Assembly (NCBI GenBank): GCA_012510495.1
Contig: JAAZHX010000117.1
Coordinates: forward strand, 1 to 64,000
Direction of reading: 5' to 3'
DNA: 64,000 nt
DNA from: Smithella sp.
GTDB lineage: Bacteria; Desulfobacterota; Syntrophia; Syntrophales; Smithellaceae
Below the pieces are notes generated by a model that ran no database searches, was not told the DNA's origin, and saw only the letters and a program-made list of their open reading frames with translations. Of the stretch, positions 56,383-64,000 are shown in pieces. How positions within the stretch are numbered: the first letter of the stretch is position 1; every line of letters starts with the position of its first letter. Position numbers and translations under genes: made by a program.

Positions 56383-58184
56383 AATTCGAACCCCACGGTG
56401 AAGTGAATGCGGAATTCCGGGTTGTCCACGCGGATTTGCCGGGCGATGTATAAATTCAGGGCGCCGACCGGTGTGTGGTAATGGATGCCCGCGCCGGCGG
56501 CCTGATACAGCGCCAGATCGGAAAAAGTGTCGAAGGCGTTTCCGGCGTTATAAAATACGGAAACCGCCCAGTCCTCCAGGATGTCGCGTTGCAATTCCAC
56601 GCAGCCGATCAAAAGGTGCTTGCCGCCGACGACATTACCCTGCGCGTCGCGGGGACCCAGTGATTGATAAGCGTAACCGCGAACGCTTTGATCGCCGCCT
56701 GCGAAAAACCGCAGGGACGGAGGAATGTCGGAAAACTCGTCGGTAAAAACCGTGAAGCCCGCTTTGGCGCTGGTCAGGAAAGACAGGCGCCACGGCAGCG
56801 GAAGGATGTGACTGGCCTCGCCGATGAACTGAAGCAAGTGGGTTGTGGAGCCCAGGGCCTGATGTGTGCCGCGCAGATCGAAGGCGCAACGGAACCCCCG
56901 GTCGGGGCGAATCAGGTTGTTGTAATTATTGTCGGAAAAACGGACGCCCGGAAGAATGTATCTCGAAGTCGATTCCTGACTGCTGATGGTAAATTCTTCG
57001 TGCTGAAATTTGATGTAGACCGAACCTTGTCTCCTGGGGGTGAAGCTGTGCGTCCGGGCCAGTTCCATCGCGATGATCCGGCTGTCGTAGGTGGTGATCT
57101 CCTCCTGCTGAAGGTTGACCTGCAAGGAGGTGAAGGTTCGAATATCTCTTTCGCCGGGCAGAATATAGCTCGTTGCGATTCCCTGGAGCCGCTGGGAAAT
57201 GTACAGGTGAGAATCCAGTTCATGTCCCCGGTGAAGCATGTTGAGATCGCGGTAGCGCAGGGCGAATCTCGCTCCTGTGTCCGTTCCGTATCCGATGCCC
57301 GGCCGCAGAGTGATGCGCGGCGCGGGCGTTAAAAATACTTGCACCGGTATTTTGCCGTCCCGGGCCTGCTCTTTGTCGGCCCGGACGATTACCCTGCGAA
57401 ACCGCTCCGAATTGTTCAACTGGAGCTGGGAGGCGGCCATTTGGGCATAAGAGAAAACCTCTCCGGGCTGAAAGGTGAGATAACGCCGCAGAAAAGCGTC
57501 GGGATAATCGGGAGCCCCCTCGATGATCGTCGTGGAAAAAAAATATTTTTCGCCGGTTTCCAGCGCCAGCGTGATGACGGCCGACAAGCCGGTCTCATCG
57601 ATACGGATTTCGTGAACGGCATAAGCGGCGTCCAGATACCCCAGCTCTTCGGCCCTGGATTTCAGCGCCTGTTTGGCTTTTTCATAGAGGGGATGCGCCA
57701 GCACGTCGCCTTTTCGCAGGGGGAAGTCGGAAGCAAGCGCCTCCAGCGTTGCTTCCGATGCGCCGCCACCGGTGACGGTGACGTTGACTCCGGTGATGAC
57801 GGCCGGCTGACCTGGCTCGATTTGCACCCGCAGCCGATACTTGTCCGTTTCGGGGGCTTCGATTTGTATGACGGCTTTGGCTGAATAATACCCGAAGGGC
57901 TCGAGGGACGCCGGCGCTTTCCGCCCGGCCTGGCGGGCAAACCGCTCCAGCCAGAGCCTGTCCGCTTTTCCGTCCTGCACCAGGCCGGGCGGCAGAGCCA
58001 GCGCCTCCAGGACGTTTTTTCGCGCGTCTCCGTCAATGCCTTCCACGACAACTTCCACCGGACCGGCTGCCACGGCAACGGTAACAAGCGCCGATCCAAA
58101 AAACAGGCAGAAAAGCAGGAGAACGCAGCACAAGGTTCGTACGGTTGGGTGTGATGATGCGATTGCCGGATTGGAAAGGGTCAT
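56379..58184 (-). CDS. tamA: Outer-membrane TamA (BamA/Omp85 family)
   Basis: 601 residues. Signal peptide (LFFGSALVTVAVAA-GP), then POTRA-type segments (VVVEGIDGDARKNVLEALAL, VTVTGGGASEATLEAL) and a 16-strand barrel ending in FRIHFTVGFEF, the C-terminal aromatic signature of outer-membrane proteins. Barrel motifs include RPGIGYGTDTGARFALRYRD and FAGGDQSVRGYAYQSLGP, the Omp85 VRGY loop. It overlaps tamB by 4 bp; the pair is one unit. Confidence 0.88.
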   Translation of the reverse strand: MTLSNPAIASSHPTVRTLCCVLLLFCLFFGSALVTVAVAAGPVEVVVEGIDGDARKNVLEALALPPGLVQDGKADRLWLERFARQAGRKAPASLEPFGYYSAKAVIQIEAPETDKYRLRVQIEPGQPAVITGVNVTVTGGGASEATLEALASDFPLRKGDVLAHPLYEKAKQALKSRAEELGYLDAAYAVHEIRIDETGLSAVITLALETGEKYFFSTTIIEGAPDYPDAFLRRYLTFQPGEVFSYAQMAASQLQLNNSERFRRVIVRADKEQARDGKIPVQVFLTPAPRITLRPGIGYGTDTGARFALRYRDLNMLHRGHELDSHLYISQRLQGIATSYILPGERDIRTFTSLQVNLQQEEITTYDSRIIAMELARTHSFTPRRQGSVYIKFQHEEFTISSQESTSRYILPGVRFSDNNYNNLIRPDRGFRCAFDLRGTHQALGSTTHLLQFIGEASHILPLPWRLSFLTSAKAGFTVFTDEFSDIPPSLRFFAGGDQSVRGYAYQSLGPRDAQGNVVGGKHLLIGCVELQRDILEDWAVSVFYNAGNAFDTFSDLALYQAAGAGIHYHTPVGALNLYIARQIRVDNPEFRIHFTVGFEF

Positions 58185-58202
58185 GATCCTGATCGGTTTT
58201 TC

Positions 58203-58227
58203 ATAGACGGCCTTTGCGGCCGTCTAT
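58203..58227. other. 10-bp hairpin between tamA and a secreted protein gene
   Basis: ATAGACGGCC (58203-58212) and GGCCGTCTAT (58218-58227) with a 5-nt loop. The T-rich tract lies on the + strand side only, while both flanking genes are on the minus strand, so its terminator function is unclear. Confidence 0.5.
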
Positions 58228-58239
58228 TTGTTGTTTTTT

Positions 58240-58599
58240 CTATTCCACTTTCAGCGTCGCTGTTTTCTGTCCCTGGATATTGCAGTTTGCCGTCACTTCC
58301 AGAAGATCGTTTGGCTTTGCCGGTACTTTGTACGTATAGACAAAGGTAGTTTTGCCGGTTTGCGAATCGTATTTCTGGATTCCGAACGGTTCATCGTTCC
58401 TTTTGATTTGAACCTGCTTGATGTAATGGAAACCGGTGAATGTGGATTTGTGCGTGATGGATACCGAAAGCGTCTGGGCTTTCGTGTCATAACGCAGCGA
58501 AAGGTCCTGGGGCGGATCGGCGCAAGTTTGCTGCGGCAGGAGCAAACTTGCGGCCAGCCAGACAAAAATCAGCGTAACGTTCCAAAGATGTTTTTTCAT
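58240..58599 (-). CDS. Secreted protein with a superoxide-reductase-like core (tentative)
   Basis: 119 residues from the ATG at 58599 (AAAGAGA upstream). Signal peptide (LIFVWLAASLLLPQQTCA-DP), then SITHKSTFTGFHYIKQVQI and LLEVTANCNIQGQKTATLKV. The H...HYI...-CN-x-G pattern resembles the neelaredoxin/desulfoferrodoxin iron domain (HYIEWIEL, CNIHGLW), with the second His in the CNxHG motif replaced by Gln. It may be a periplasmic SOR-fold protein with altered iron site. Low certainty without a structure prediction. Confidence 0.5.
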   Translation of the reverse strand: MKKHLWNVTLIFVWLAASLLLPQQTCADPPQDLSLRYDTKAQTLSVSITHKSTFTGFHYIKQVQIKRNDEPFGIQKYDSQTGKTTFVYTYKVPAKPNDLLEVTANCNIQGQKTATLKVE

Positions 58600-58629
58600 A
58601 ATATTCTCTTTGCGGGAAGTCCTCCGGGA

Positions 58630-58845
58630 AGGCCGGCCGCGGCCGACGCTCAGTTCCCCAATCTGATCACTGTCTCCAATGATCCGGGACTTAGCCTGAC
58701 GACCTACAACAGCTGCTCCACCGGGCTTTACACGCTTCATGTCATGGCGGTCATCGCCCTGGCCGGCATGCCGGTTGTGATCGGCTACACCATTTTTGTT
58801 TACCGCCTGTTTGGGGGAAAAGCCAAGGCCGACGATCATTATTGA
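58630..58845 (+). pseudogene. C-terminal relic of cytochrome bd oxidase subunit II (cydB)
   Basis: From about 58654 the frame reads FPNLITVSNDPGLSLTTYNS and then STGLYTLHVMAVIALAG and VYRLFGGKAK, the last transmembrane helix and tail of CydB. The rest of cydB and all of cydA are missing; a secreted-protein gene occupies the opposite strand right beside it. About 63 codons remain. No plausible start. Relic of a lost terminal oxidase, or of a translocated copy. Confidence 0.75.
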
Positions 58846-58867
58846 ATCCCGCTTGAGCGGGACGAGC

Positions 58868-58935
58868 GTTCATTCTCCGCAGCCTGCTGCGATATAATGA
58901 CGTTCATTTCATACCTCGACAGCTTGCTGCGAGGT
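58868..58935. repeat. Two imperfect tandem hairpin units
   Basis: CGTTCATT followed by CCGCAGCCTGCTGCGA (near 58868-58892) and CGTTCATT followed by CTCGACAGCTTGCTGCGAGG (near 58901-58934) are imperfect copies; each forms a hairpin, the second with ACCTCG/CGAGGT arms. They fill the gap between the cydB relic and the next gene. Confidence 0.55.
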
Positions 58936-58942
58936 GGTTGAT

Positions 58943-60013
58943 TTACTTCTGACCCAGCGCTTCTTTTATTTTGCCGCGGTTCTTGATGGCTTCACTGACA
59001 CGGGTAAGCGCCAGGGTGATATCGTCATCGGGTTTGCCCAGTATTTTATCGGACTGCCGGTAAAGGTTCAGAGCGGCGTCCAGGTCGCCCCGGCTTTCCG
59101 CGCAGACGCCCAGGTCATACAAAATCGCGTAGGAGCCGGGAGCGAGGTTGCGGGCCTGTCCCCAGAGTTCGCAGGCGTTGTCCATGCGGCCGTGCCCCGC
59201 GAATTCGATGCCGCGCTTGAGGAGATCTTTTGCTTCCTTCGAATCGATGCCGTCTGTGGAATCGATCAGGCGGATTTCCCGCGTGATGTAATAGGGAGCG
59301 ATATCGCGCCTGAACTGATTTTTGACGGAAGCTTTGGCCTGCTCCAGTAAAACGGTTTCGCTCTGGAGAGGATTGGTGTCCTCACAGCCTGAAGAGTTGG
59401 TCGCGGCGGAGAGATTGCGGGAATAGATCACCCGGCCGGTGGAGACGTCCACCAGCTTCGGGGACACGGCAAAGTTGGCGACGCGCTTTGTGCAGCGGAC
59501 ATGGTAATAGCGCCAGTCAACGCAGGGTCCCTGATAGGTTCGCCCTTTTTTGTCCCTTCTCATTTCATACCGCCTGCAGACGGAGCGTCTTTCCGAGTAA
59601 GCGCTGTCGTCGTGACGGTTTTGTGTGACAACGCCCGTGTAAATTCCCTGAGCGCCGATCATTTTGCCCAGCTTCATGGCTGTTTTCGGGTCTACCAGAC
59701 CGCTGTGCGAAAATTTCATTTCGCTGATGATTTTGTCAACGGAGGCCCGGTCCACCAGCGTGAAATACGGTTTGTCATCAATGCCGATGCCCGCGAGAAC
59801 GCCTTCGATCTCGGCGGTAAATTCGGGTCCGCCCGGGCCGTTGAAAGGCAGAACCGCAACGGTTTTGGTCAGGGATGCCTCGTGGTATTGCGCGGGCTGG
59901 AGCATGTTGACGCTGATTTTCGTCGCGCAGCCGGACAATATCAGGAGGGTGATCGGTAGAATCGCCAGGACCATAACATGAAAAACACCGAACTTTCCGC
60001 GCGTATTGAACAT
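58943..60013 (-). CDS. CsgG-like lipoprotein with C-terminal TPR-like helices
   Basis: 356 residues. Lipobox LSGC with C29. The N-terminal alpha/beta domain (KTVAVLPFNGPG, then FTLVDRASVDKIISEM and KMIGAQGIYTGVV) matches CsgG/FlgT-type envelope domains. From about 260 a TPR-like helical region begins (AKDLLKRGIEFAGHGRMDNA). Such lipoproteins sit in the periplasm or outer membrane. It is 18 bp downstream of the next FlgT-like gene and likely works with it. Confidence 0.78.
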   Translation of the reverse strand: MFNTRGKFGVFHVMVLAILPITLLILSGCATKISVNMLQPAQYHEASLTKTVAVLPFNGPGGPEFTAEIEGVLAGIGIDDKPYFTLVDRASVDKIISEMKFSHSGLVDPKTAMKLGKMIGAQGIYTGVVTQNRHDDSAYSERRSVCRRYEMRRDKKGRTYQGPCVDWRYYHVRCTKRVANFAVSPKLVDVSTGRVIYSRNLSAATNSSGCEDTNPLQSETVLLEQAKASVKNQFRRDIAPYYITREIRLIDSTDGIDSKEAKDLLKRGIEFAGHGRMDNACELWGQARNLAPGSYAILYDLGVCAESRGDLDAALNLYRQSDKILGKPDDDITLALTRVSEAIKNRGKIKEALGQK

Positions 60014-60031
60014 CGTCGTCTCCTTTTTTGC

Positions 60032-61162
60032 TTATTTCAGATACTCCACTGTCAGAGAGTAGGGCGAGAAGTTGACAATTTTGAAGCTTCCCTTTTGCTG
60101 GATGCTGTTGGCCAGATACAAAGTGTTTTCCGGATAGCTGACAACAAACGACCCCATTTCCTTTTCTTCCACACCCGCGACCCAGACGATGTTTTGAAGA
60201 ATGCCTTTGACTTCCAGCACCGTATCCAGATCATTCACGCCCTCCACCCGCACGGCAATCTTTTTGGTGTTGCCCTGAATGTATTGCCCGACTTTGTCCA
60301 GAAGGGAGGGGGTCATGGTTTCCGCCAGTTCCTGCATAGCCTGGGCCGCCGCGTCCTCGACGCTGTTGGCGAGCCCCCTGGCCTGTTCCACGCCCGTGGT
60401 AAGGATTTCCATGTTGCCGGTTTTGTTGTTTTTGGAAAGAATCCGGTAATTGAGCCGAACGGTGACGTGATTGAAGGGCATGGAGAGGCCGTAGCCGATG
60501 TCTTCCCCTTTTTTGGTGGAAATGGCGTAGTCCATCTTCCCGATGATGATCAGGTTCGACAGGAACTTGTACGTCAGGCTGCGCATGGACAGGGTCCTGC
60601 CGGTGCGAACTGCGCTTTCGACGTCTCTCGCGTTCACCGCGTGCGTGGGCGCGACATCCACCACGGTATAGCCCTGCTCGGTCAGCGTGCCGATCAGGGT
60701 TTCGGAAAGAATATTCTTTTCTTCAAACTCATCTCCGTGGCGTCCCGGTTTCCGCGCGGGAATGAAAAGAGCAATGGAATTGTTCAGACCTAGTTGTGAA
60801 ACGGCGTCGCGGGCCTGCGACGGCACGACGCAGGCATTGATTTTCACATTCAGAATGTCGTCCTTCACGAATTCATTGAGCACCTGATAGCTTTTCACCA
60901 TGCCGCCCGCCTTCATTTTAATCACATCTTCAACAAGCGTGAAGTTCTGCACAATGCTGCCGGCTTTGACTTCCGTTCCAGCGACGTCTTCGATTGCCGC
61001 CCATTTGGCGCGGGCCACGGCTTCCATTTTGGCCGAGGGTTTGTCATTGTTGACGATCAGCGATTCGCCGACGGCAGAAATGCATTTGGCCTGGGCGAAC
61101 GCGTCAGGGACGGAAAAACAAAGCAGGCAAAGAACGGAAAGAAGACAAGGTAATATTTTCAT
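60032..61162 (-). CDS. Secreted FlgT-like envelope protein
   Basis: 376 residues from the ATG at 61162 (AGAGGTGG upstream). Signal peptide (LLSVLCLLCFSVPDAFA-QA). An N-terminal FlgT-like domain (ISAVGESLIVNNDKPSAKMEAVARAK, then ILNVKINACV) is followed by a second alpha/beta domain (VVDVAPTHAVNARD, NLIIIGKMDY). FlgT assists the flagellar basal body in Vibrio; related domains occur outside flagella. It is paired with the CsgG-like lipoprotein and echoes the protein at 23058-23897. Confidence 0.72.
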   Translation of the reverse strand: MKILPCLLSVLCLLCFSVPDAFAQAKCISAVGESLIVNNDKPSAKMEAVARAKWAAIEDVAGTEVKAGSIVQNFTLVEDVIKMKAGGMVKSYQVLNEFVKDDILNVKINACVVPSQARDAVSQLGLNNSIALFIPARKPGRHGDEFEEKNILSETLIGTLTEQGYTVVDVAPTHAVNARDVESAVRTGRTLSMRSLTYKFLSNLIIIGKMDYAISTKKGEDIGYGLSMPFNHVTVRLNYRILSKNNKTGNMEILTTGVEQARGLANSVEDAAAQAMQELAETMTPSLLDKVGQYIQGNTKKIAVRVEGVNDLDTVLEVKGILQNIVWVAGVEEKEMGSFVVSYPENTLYLANSIQQKGSFKIVNFSPYSLTVEYLK

Positions 61163-61264
61163 GAAGCCACCTCTTATAAATATTTGGGATGGGTCAGTAA
61201 AACGCCGCCGCAGCAAATTGCTGAAGCTGTTGAAACGCTAGCATAAAAAGGGGCGGTTTTCAAT

Positions 61265-62644
61265 TTATTTGCCGATACAGAAACTGGAGAAAATCCGGGC
61301 CAGAACATCCTCTGAAATTTTTTTACCGGTTATTTCGTCCAGCGCATTCAGGGCTTCGGAGAGTTCAAAAGCGGCAAATTCCGGAGACTGGCCGGTGGCA
61401 AGGCAGGTTTGGGCCGCTTTGAGGCTGTTTCGGGCAGCCTCCAGTGCCAGTTTGTGGCGCAACCGGGTAATCATGACGCCCTCGGTCGGGGCTTCGCCCG
61501 ACTCTGTTAATCCGGTGATGGCTTTCTTGAGGTCCTCCAGGCCGTTGCCGAATTTTGCCGACAGGCTCAAGAGGGGTTTGCCGTAAAGGGGATGATCGGG
61601 AAGCAGGTTGTTCCAGGCAGGCGGCAGGTCGCATTTATTGACGGTCATCAGGATTTTGACGTTGTAGTTTTGGCTTTGTTCCAGAATCTGGAAATCTTCG
61701 TCCGTCAGCGGTTTGCTGCCGTCGAACAGCAGCAGGAGAATATCGGTCTCTTCCATCTGCCGCCAGACCAGGTCGATGCCTTCTTTTTCGATGGCATTCG
61801 TGGGAGGGCGGATGCCGGCGGTGTCCGTCAGGTGGATACAGGCGCCGTCCAGATCGATGGTTTCGGTAATCAGGTCCCGCGTGGTGCCGGGGATGTCCGT
61901 AACGATGGCTTTTTTCCTGCCGGTCAGCCGGTTGAGCAAACTGGACTTGCCCACATTGGGCTTGCCGGCAATGACCACACGGAGGCCCTGGGTGAACAGC
62001 CGGGCCTGCCGATAGGTTGACAGGAGCTGCTCCATGCCGGTGGCGGCCTGAAGAATTTGTCCGGAGACGGCGGGGATTTCCCGGTCGGACACATCCTCTG
62101 AAAAGTCAATGGCGGCTTCCAGGCTCGCGAGAGCGTTAACCAGCAGCGAGCGCAGCTCATCGATTCTGCGCGTAAGCGAGCCTTTCATCTGCGACAGTTC
62201 CATCTGCAATGCTTTTGTCGATTGTGCACAGATCATGGCGGCAAGCGCTTCCGCCTGCGACAAATCCATCCGGCCGTGAAGAAAAGCGCGCTCGGAAAAT
62301 TCACCGGGGTGGGCCGGACGGCAGCCCATTTCCAGGAGCTGCTCCAGAATGGTTTGCAAAATCAGTGGATTGCCGTGGCAAGAAATTTCCAGGACGTCTT
62401 CGCCGGTGAAAGAATGCGGTTTGCGCATCAGCGTGGCCAGCGCCTCGTCCAGAACCGTTTTGCCGTCGGCCGCGACGATGTCTCCGTGATACAAATGATG
62501 GCTTAGCCAGGCGCAGTTGGGGTGAGCGGGACGGAAAATTCGCCCCGCCAGCTCAGGGGCCAGGGGTCCGCTGACCCGGATGAGGCCCACGCCAGCCGTG
62601 CCCAGAGGCGTGGCGATGGCTGCAATGGTGTCTGTCTGTGTCAT
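61265..62644 (-). CDS. mnmE: tRNA uridine-5-carboxymethylaminomethyl modification GTPase
   Basis: 459 residues. N-terminal THF-binding domain, central helical domain, and a G domain with GKPNVGKSS (227-235), IPGTTRD and DTAG. The C-terminus is FCIGK, carrying the conserved Cys of CIGK. With MnmG it modifies wobble U34 in tRNA. It follows jag and yidC in the conserved yidC-jag-mnmE order. Confidence 0.95.
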   Translation of the reverse strand: MTQTDTIAAIATPLGTAGVGLIRVSGPLAPELAGRIFRPAHPNCAWLSHHLYHGDIVAADGKTVLDEALATLMRKPHSFTGEDVLEISCHGNPLILQTILEQLLEMGCRPAHPGEFSERAFLHGRMDLSQAEALAAMICAQSTKALQMELSQMKGSLTRRIDELRSLLVNALASLEAAIDFSEDVSDREIPAVSGQILQAATGMEQLLSTYRQARLFTQGLRVVIAGKPNVGKSSLLNRLTGRKKAIVTDIPGTTRDLITETIDLDGACIHLTDTAGIRPPTNAIEKEGIDLVWRQMEETDILLLLFDGSKPLTDEDFQILEQSQNYNVKILMTVNKCDLPPAWNNLLPDHPLYGKPLLSLSAKFGNGLEDLKKAITGLTESGEAPTEGVMITRLRHKLALEAARNSLKAAQTCLATGQSPEFAAFELSEALNALDEITGKKISEDVLARIFSSFCIGK

Positions 62645-62697
62645 GTTTTACACATCTTTACTATTTACCATCCACCACAATAACCATTCACTAAAAC

Positions 62698-63648
62698 CTA
62701 TTGCCTGTTTTTCGCTTTCGGGTGTCCTCCTGCGCTGCTTTTTTTGGCCGGCAGAACGATGACCTTTCGATATTCGCCTTCGCCGCGGCTTTTGGTGATA
62801 AGTTCGTCATCTTCCTGCAGCGCCAGATGGATGATCCGCCGGTCGTGGGCATTCATGTGGGAAAGCGAAAGGGGTTTCTGCGTTTTCTTCACTTTTTCGC
62901 GGATCCGCCGGGCCATGTCCAGCAGGGATTCTTCTCTTCTTTTGCGGTACTCTTCGGAATCCACCACGATCATCTTGCGTTCCGTTTCGGATTTGCTGAT
63001 GGATTTGTTCAGAATGTACTGAAGCGCGTCCAGGTTCTGACCCCGGCGGCCGATCAAAAGGCCGCTGTCATCTCCCGCGATGTTGAGGATGATGGTTTCA
63101 TTCGTCTCGGCGGCGCTCACCCGGCATTCAAAAGTCATCCTGCTGAGCATGCCGGCCAGCAGTTCCTGAGCCTTGAGCGCCACGGGTGTCGTGGCCGGCG
63201 CCGCTTCGACCGCCGTCACGGCGGGCGATGGAGATTTATCGGACGGTGCGGCCGGTTGGGATGTCCCGGACTCCGGAGACACGGACCTTCGGTGCCGGTG
63301 TTCGGATTTGTTCCGCATTTCCGGTTTGGCCTCGTGCCGTCTTTGTTCGTGCTTGGCTTCCGGTTTTTTATCCGTTGGACGGTCGGCTTTCCTTTCCGGT
63401 TTGCCGTCGGATGTTTCTTCGGGCGGTGAGGTTTGACGGGCGGAGTCCGGGAGAGAGAAATCCATGTCAAAGGAAAAAAGCGAGGCGCGGATTTTTGCCT
63501 TTTTCGCGCCGATTCCCAGAAACCCGTTGGATCCTTCGGAAATAATTTCGATGTTGAGTTTTTCACGCCCGACGCCGAATTCCCGGCAGGCCCGCTCAAT
63601 GGCAACGTCAATGTTTTTATCTTCTATATCCAGTGTTTTTGCGCTCAT
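62698..63648 (-). CDS. jag: Jag/KhpB RNA-binding protein
   Basis: 316 residues. Jag-N domain at the start (KNIDVAIERACREFGVGREK), a Lys/Pro-rich linker (about 75-160), a KH domain with LIGRRGQNLDALQYIL, and a C-terminal R3H domain (SLSHMNAHDRRIIHLAL). KhpB binds RNA and affects cell division and elongation in Gram-positives; the gene sits after yidC in most bacteria. The gap to yidC is 20 bp here. Confidence 0.93.
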   Translation of the reverse strand: MSAKTLDIEDKNIDVAIERACREFGVGREKLNIEIISEGSNGFLGIGAKKAKIRASLFSFDMDFSLPDSARQTSPPEETSDGKPERKADRPTDKKPEAKHEQRRHEAKPEMRNKSEHRHRRSVSPESGTSQPAAPSDKSPSPAVTAVEAAPATTPVALKAQELLAGMLSRMTFECRVSAAETNETIILNIAGDDSGLLIGRRGQNLDALQYILNKSISKSETERKMIVVDSEEYRKRREESLLDMARRIREKVKKTQKPLSLSHMNAHDRRIIHLALQEDDELITKSRGEGEYRKVIVLPAKKSSAGGHPKAKNRQ

Positions 63649-63668
63649 GTTGAACTCCGTAGATCCTA

Positions 63669-64000
63669 TTACGTGGCCAGCTTTTTATTGATGTAGTACT
63701 GTTGCCCGATTTGTAAAATATTGTTCCACAGCCAGTAGATGACCAGCCCCGACGGGAAATTTAAAAAGAAGAAGATGAAAATCGCCGGCATGAACAACAT
63801 GATTTTCTGCTGCATCGGATCGCCCATGGCGGGCGTCATTTTTTGGGTGATGAATTGTGTGGCGCCCATGATGATCGGTGTGATGTAGTAGGGGTCCTTC
63901 GCCGATAAATCCTGAATCCAGAAGAAAAGCGGCGAGTGGCGCAGTTCGATGGAATACATCAGCGCTTTATACAGGCCGAAGAAAACGGGGATCTGGATCA
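63669..64000 (-). CDS. yidC: Membrane protein insertase YidC, C-terminal part
   Basis: The frame continues off the right edge, so only the last 110 residues are visible. [11 protein letters not shown], a long loop, then [26 protein letters not shown] and LPSGLVIYW-type [13 protein letters not shown] are characteristic YidC/Oxa1 motifs. It inserts proteins, including subunit c of ATPases, into the inner membrane. The N-terminal periplasmic domain, if present, lies outside the window. The Gram-negative-type context with jag and mnmE is normal. Confidence 0.93.
   Translation of the reverse strand, partial: IQIPVFFGLYKALMYSIELRHSPLFFWIQDLSAKDPYYITPIIMGATQFITQKMTPAMGDPMQQKIMLFMPAIFIFFFLNFPSGLVIYWLWNNILQIGQQYYINKKLAT

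Noticed and set aside
52810-56401. Several long + strand frames opposite tamB
   Set aside because: No domains or ribosome-binding sites; shadows of a long GC-rich gene.
58203-58227. Terminator for the secreted protein gene on the minus strand
   Set aside because: The T-rich tract is on the + side, so it lacks the tail expected for a minus-strand terminator; kept as a plain hairpin.
58228-58845. Complete 205-residue + strand gene
   Set aside because: Only its last about 63 codons have family similarity (CydB end); the first part lies opposite a signal-peptide gene.

Overview
The window is about 64 kb of GC-rich bacterial chromosome. It looks like an anaerobic, syntrophy-type member of the former Deltaproteobacteria (Desulfobacterota, perhaps Syntrophales). 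The reasons are an aldehyde:ferredoxin oxidoreductase module with Fe-alcohol dehydrogenases, a flavin reductase-rubredoxin fusion, a hemerythrin, a laterally mobile N-type (Na+) ATPase operon and a TamA/TamB envelope system. The taxonomic call is inference; no rRNA or tRNA gene was recognised.

Region by region. 1-11.5 kb (+ strand): a tightly packed catabolic/redox operon with a thiolase C-terminus, an Old-Yellow-Enzyme-type Fe-S flavoprotein, an SCP2-like protein, a degenerate Fe-ADH next to an intact one, a tungsten-type aldehyde oxidoreductase with a four-cluster ferredoxin, a MoCo-carrier/HAD fusion and two tandem ThiF/MoeB-like proteins. 11.5-16.7 kb: a divergent Fe-ADH/TetR pair with clear promoters, two facing paralogues of a small Cys-rich protein, a hemerythrin-like protein and a methyltransferase. 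16.7-21.5 kb: a class A PBP and a mobile-element graveyard (IS256 remnant, intact-looking IS110 transposase, IS91 remnant). 21.7-23.9 kb: an ankyrin-caspase lipoprotein and a FlgT/DUF4384-like partner. 24.4-31.7 kb: a regulator-like gene and a complete atpDCQRBEFAG N-ATPase operon. Its c subunit carries a Gln32/Glu63/Ser64/Tyr68 sodium-site pattern.

31.7-38 kb: cytidylate-kinase-like protein, a PAS histidine kinase that has lost its phospho-accepting His, mnmA, a TolC-type protein and a flavin reductase-rubredoxin. 38-48.6 kb: a compact unusual-lipid cluster with two acyl carrier proteins, three radical SAM enzymes, a hotdog dehydratase-like protein, two ketosynthases with intact Cys-His-His centres, a thioesterase and PlsY, plus a polysaccharide deacetylase and an SPFH protein. 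This is the best candidate for an undescribed pathway. 48.6-61.2 kb: small secreted proteins (one with a slippery-site frameshift), MsrAB, an MTA/SAH-deaminase-type amidohydrolase, TamB/TamA, a secreted superoxide-reductase-like protein, a cydB relic and two CsgG/FlgT-like envelope proteins. 61.3-64 kb: mnmE-jag-yidC, the conserved group that usually lies near rnpA-rpmH and often near the replication origin.

How it fits together: the left operon probably moves electrons between alcohol/aldehyde/acid or acyl-CoA pools and ferredoxin. The N-ATPase would be an accessory sodium pump. The 38-48 kb cluster would make a modified acyl chain that PlsY could put into membrane glycerolipid. Several degenerate paralogues (Fe-ADH, ThiF, histidine kinase) sit beside or replace catalytically competent relatives and may be regulatory or scaffold proteins.
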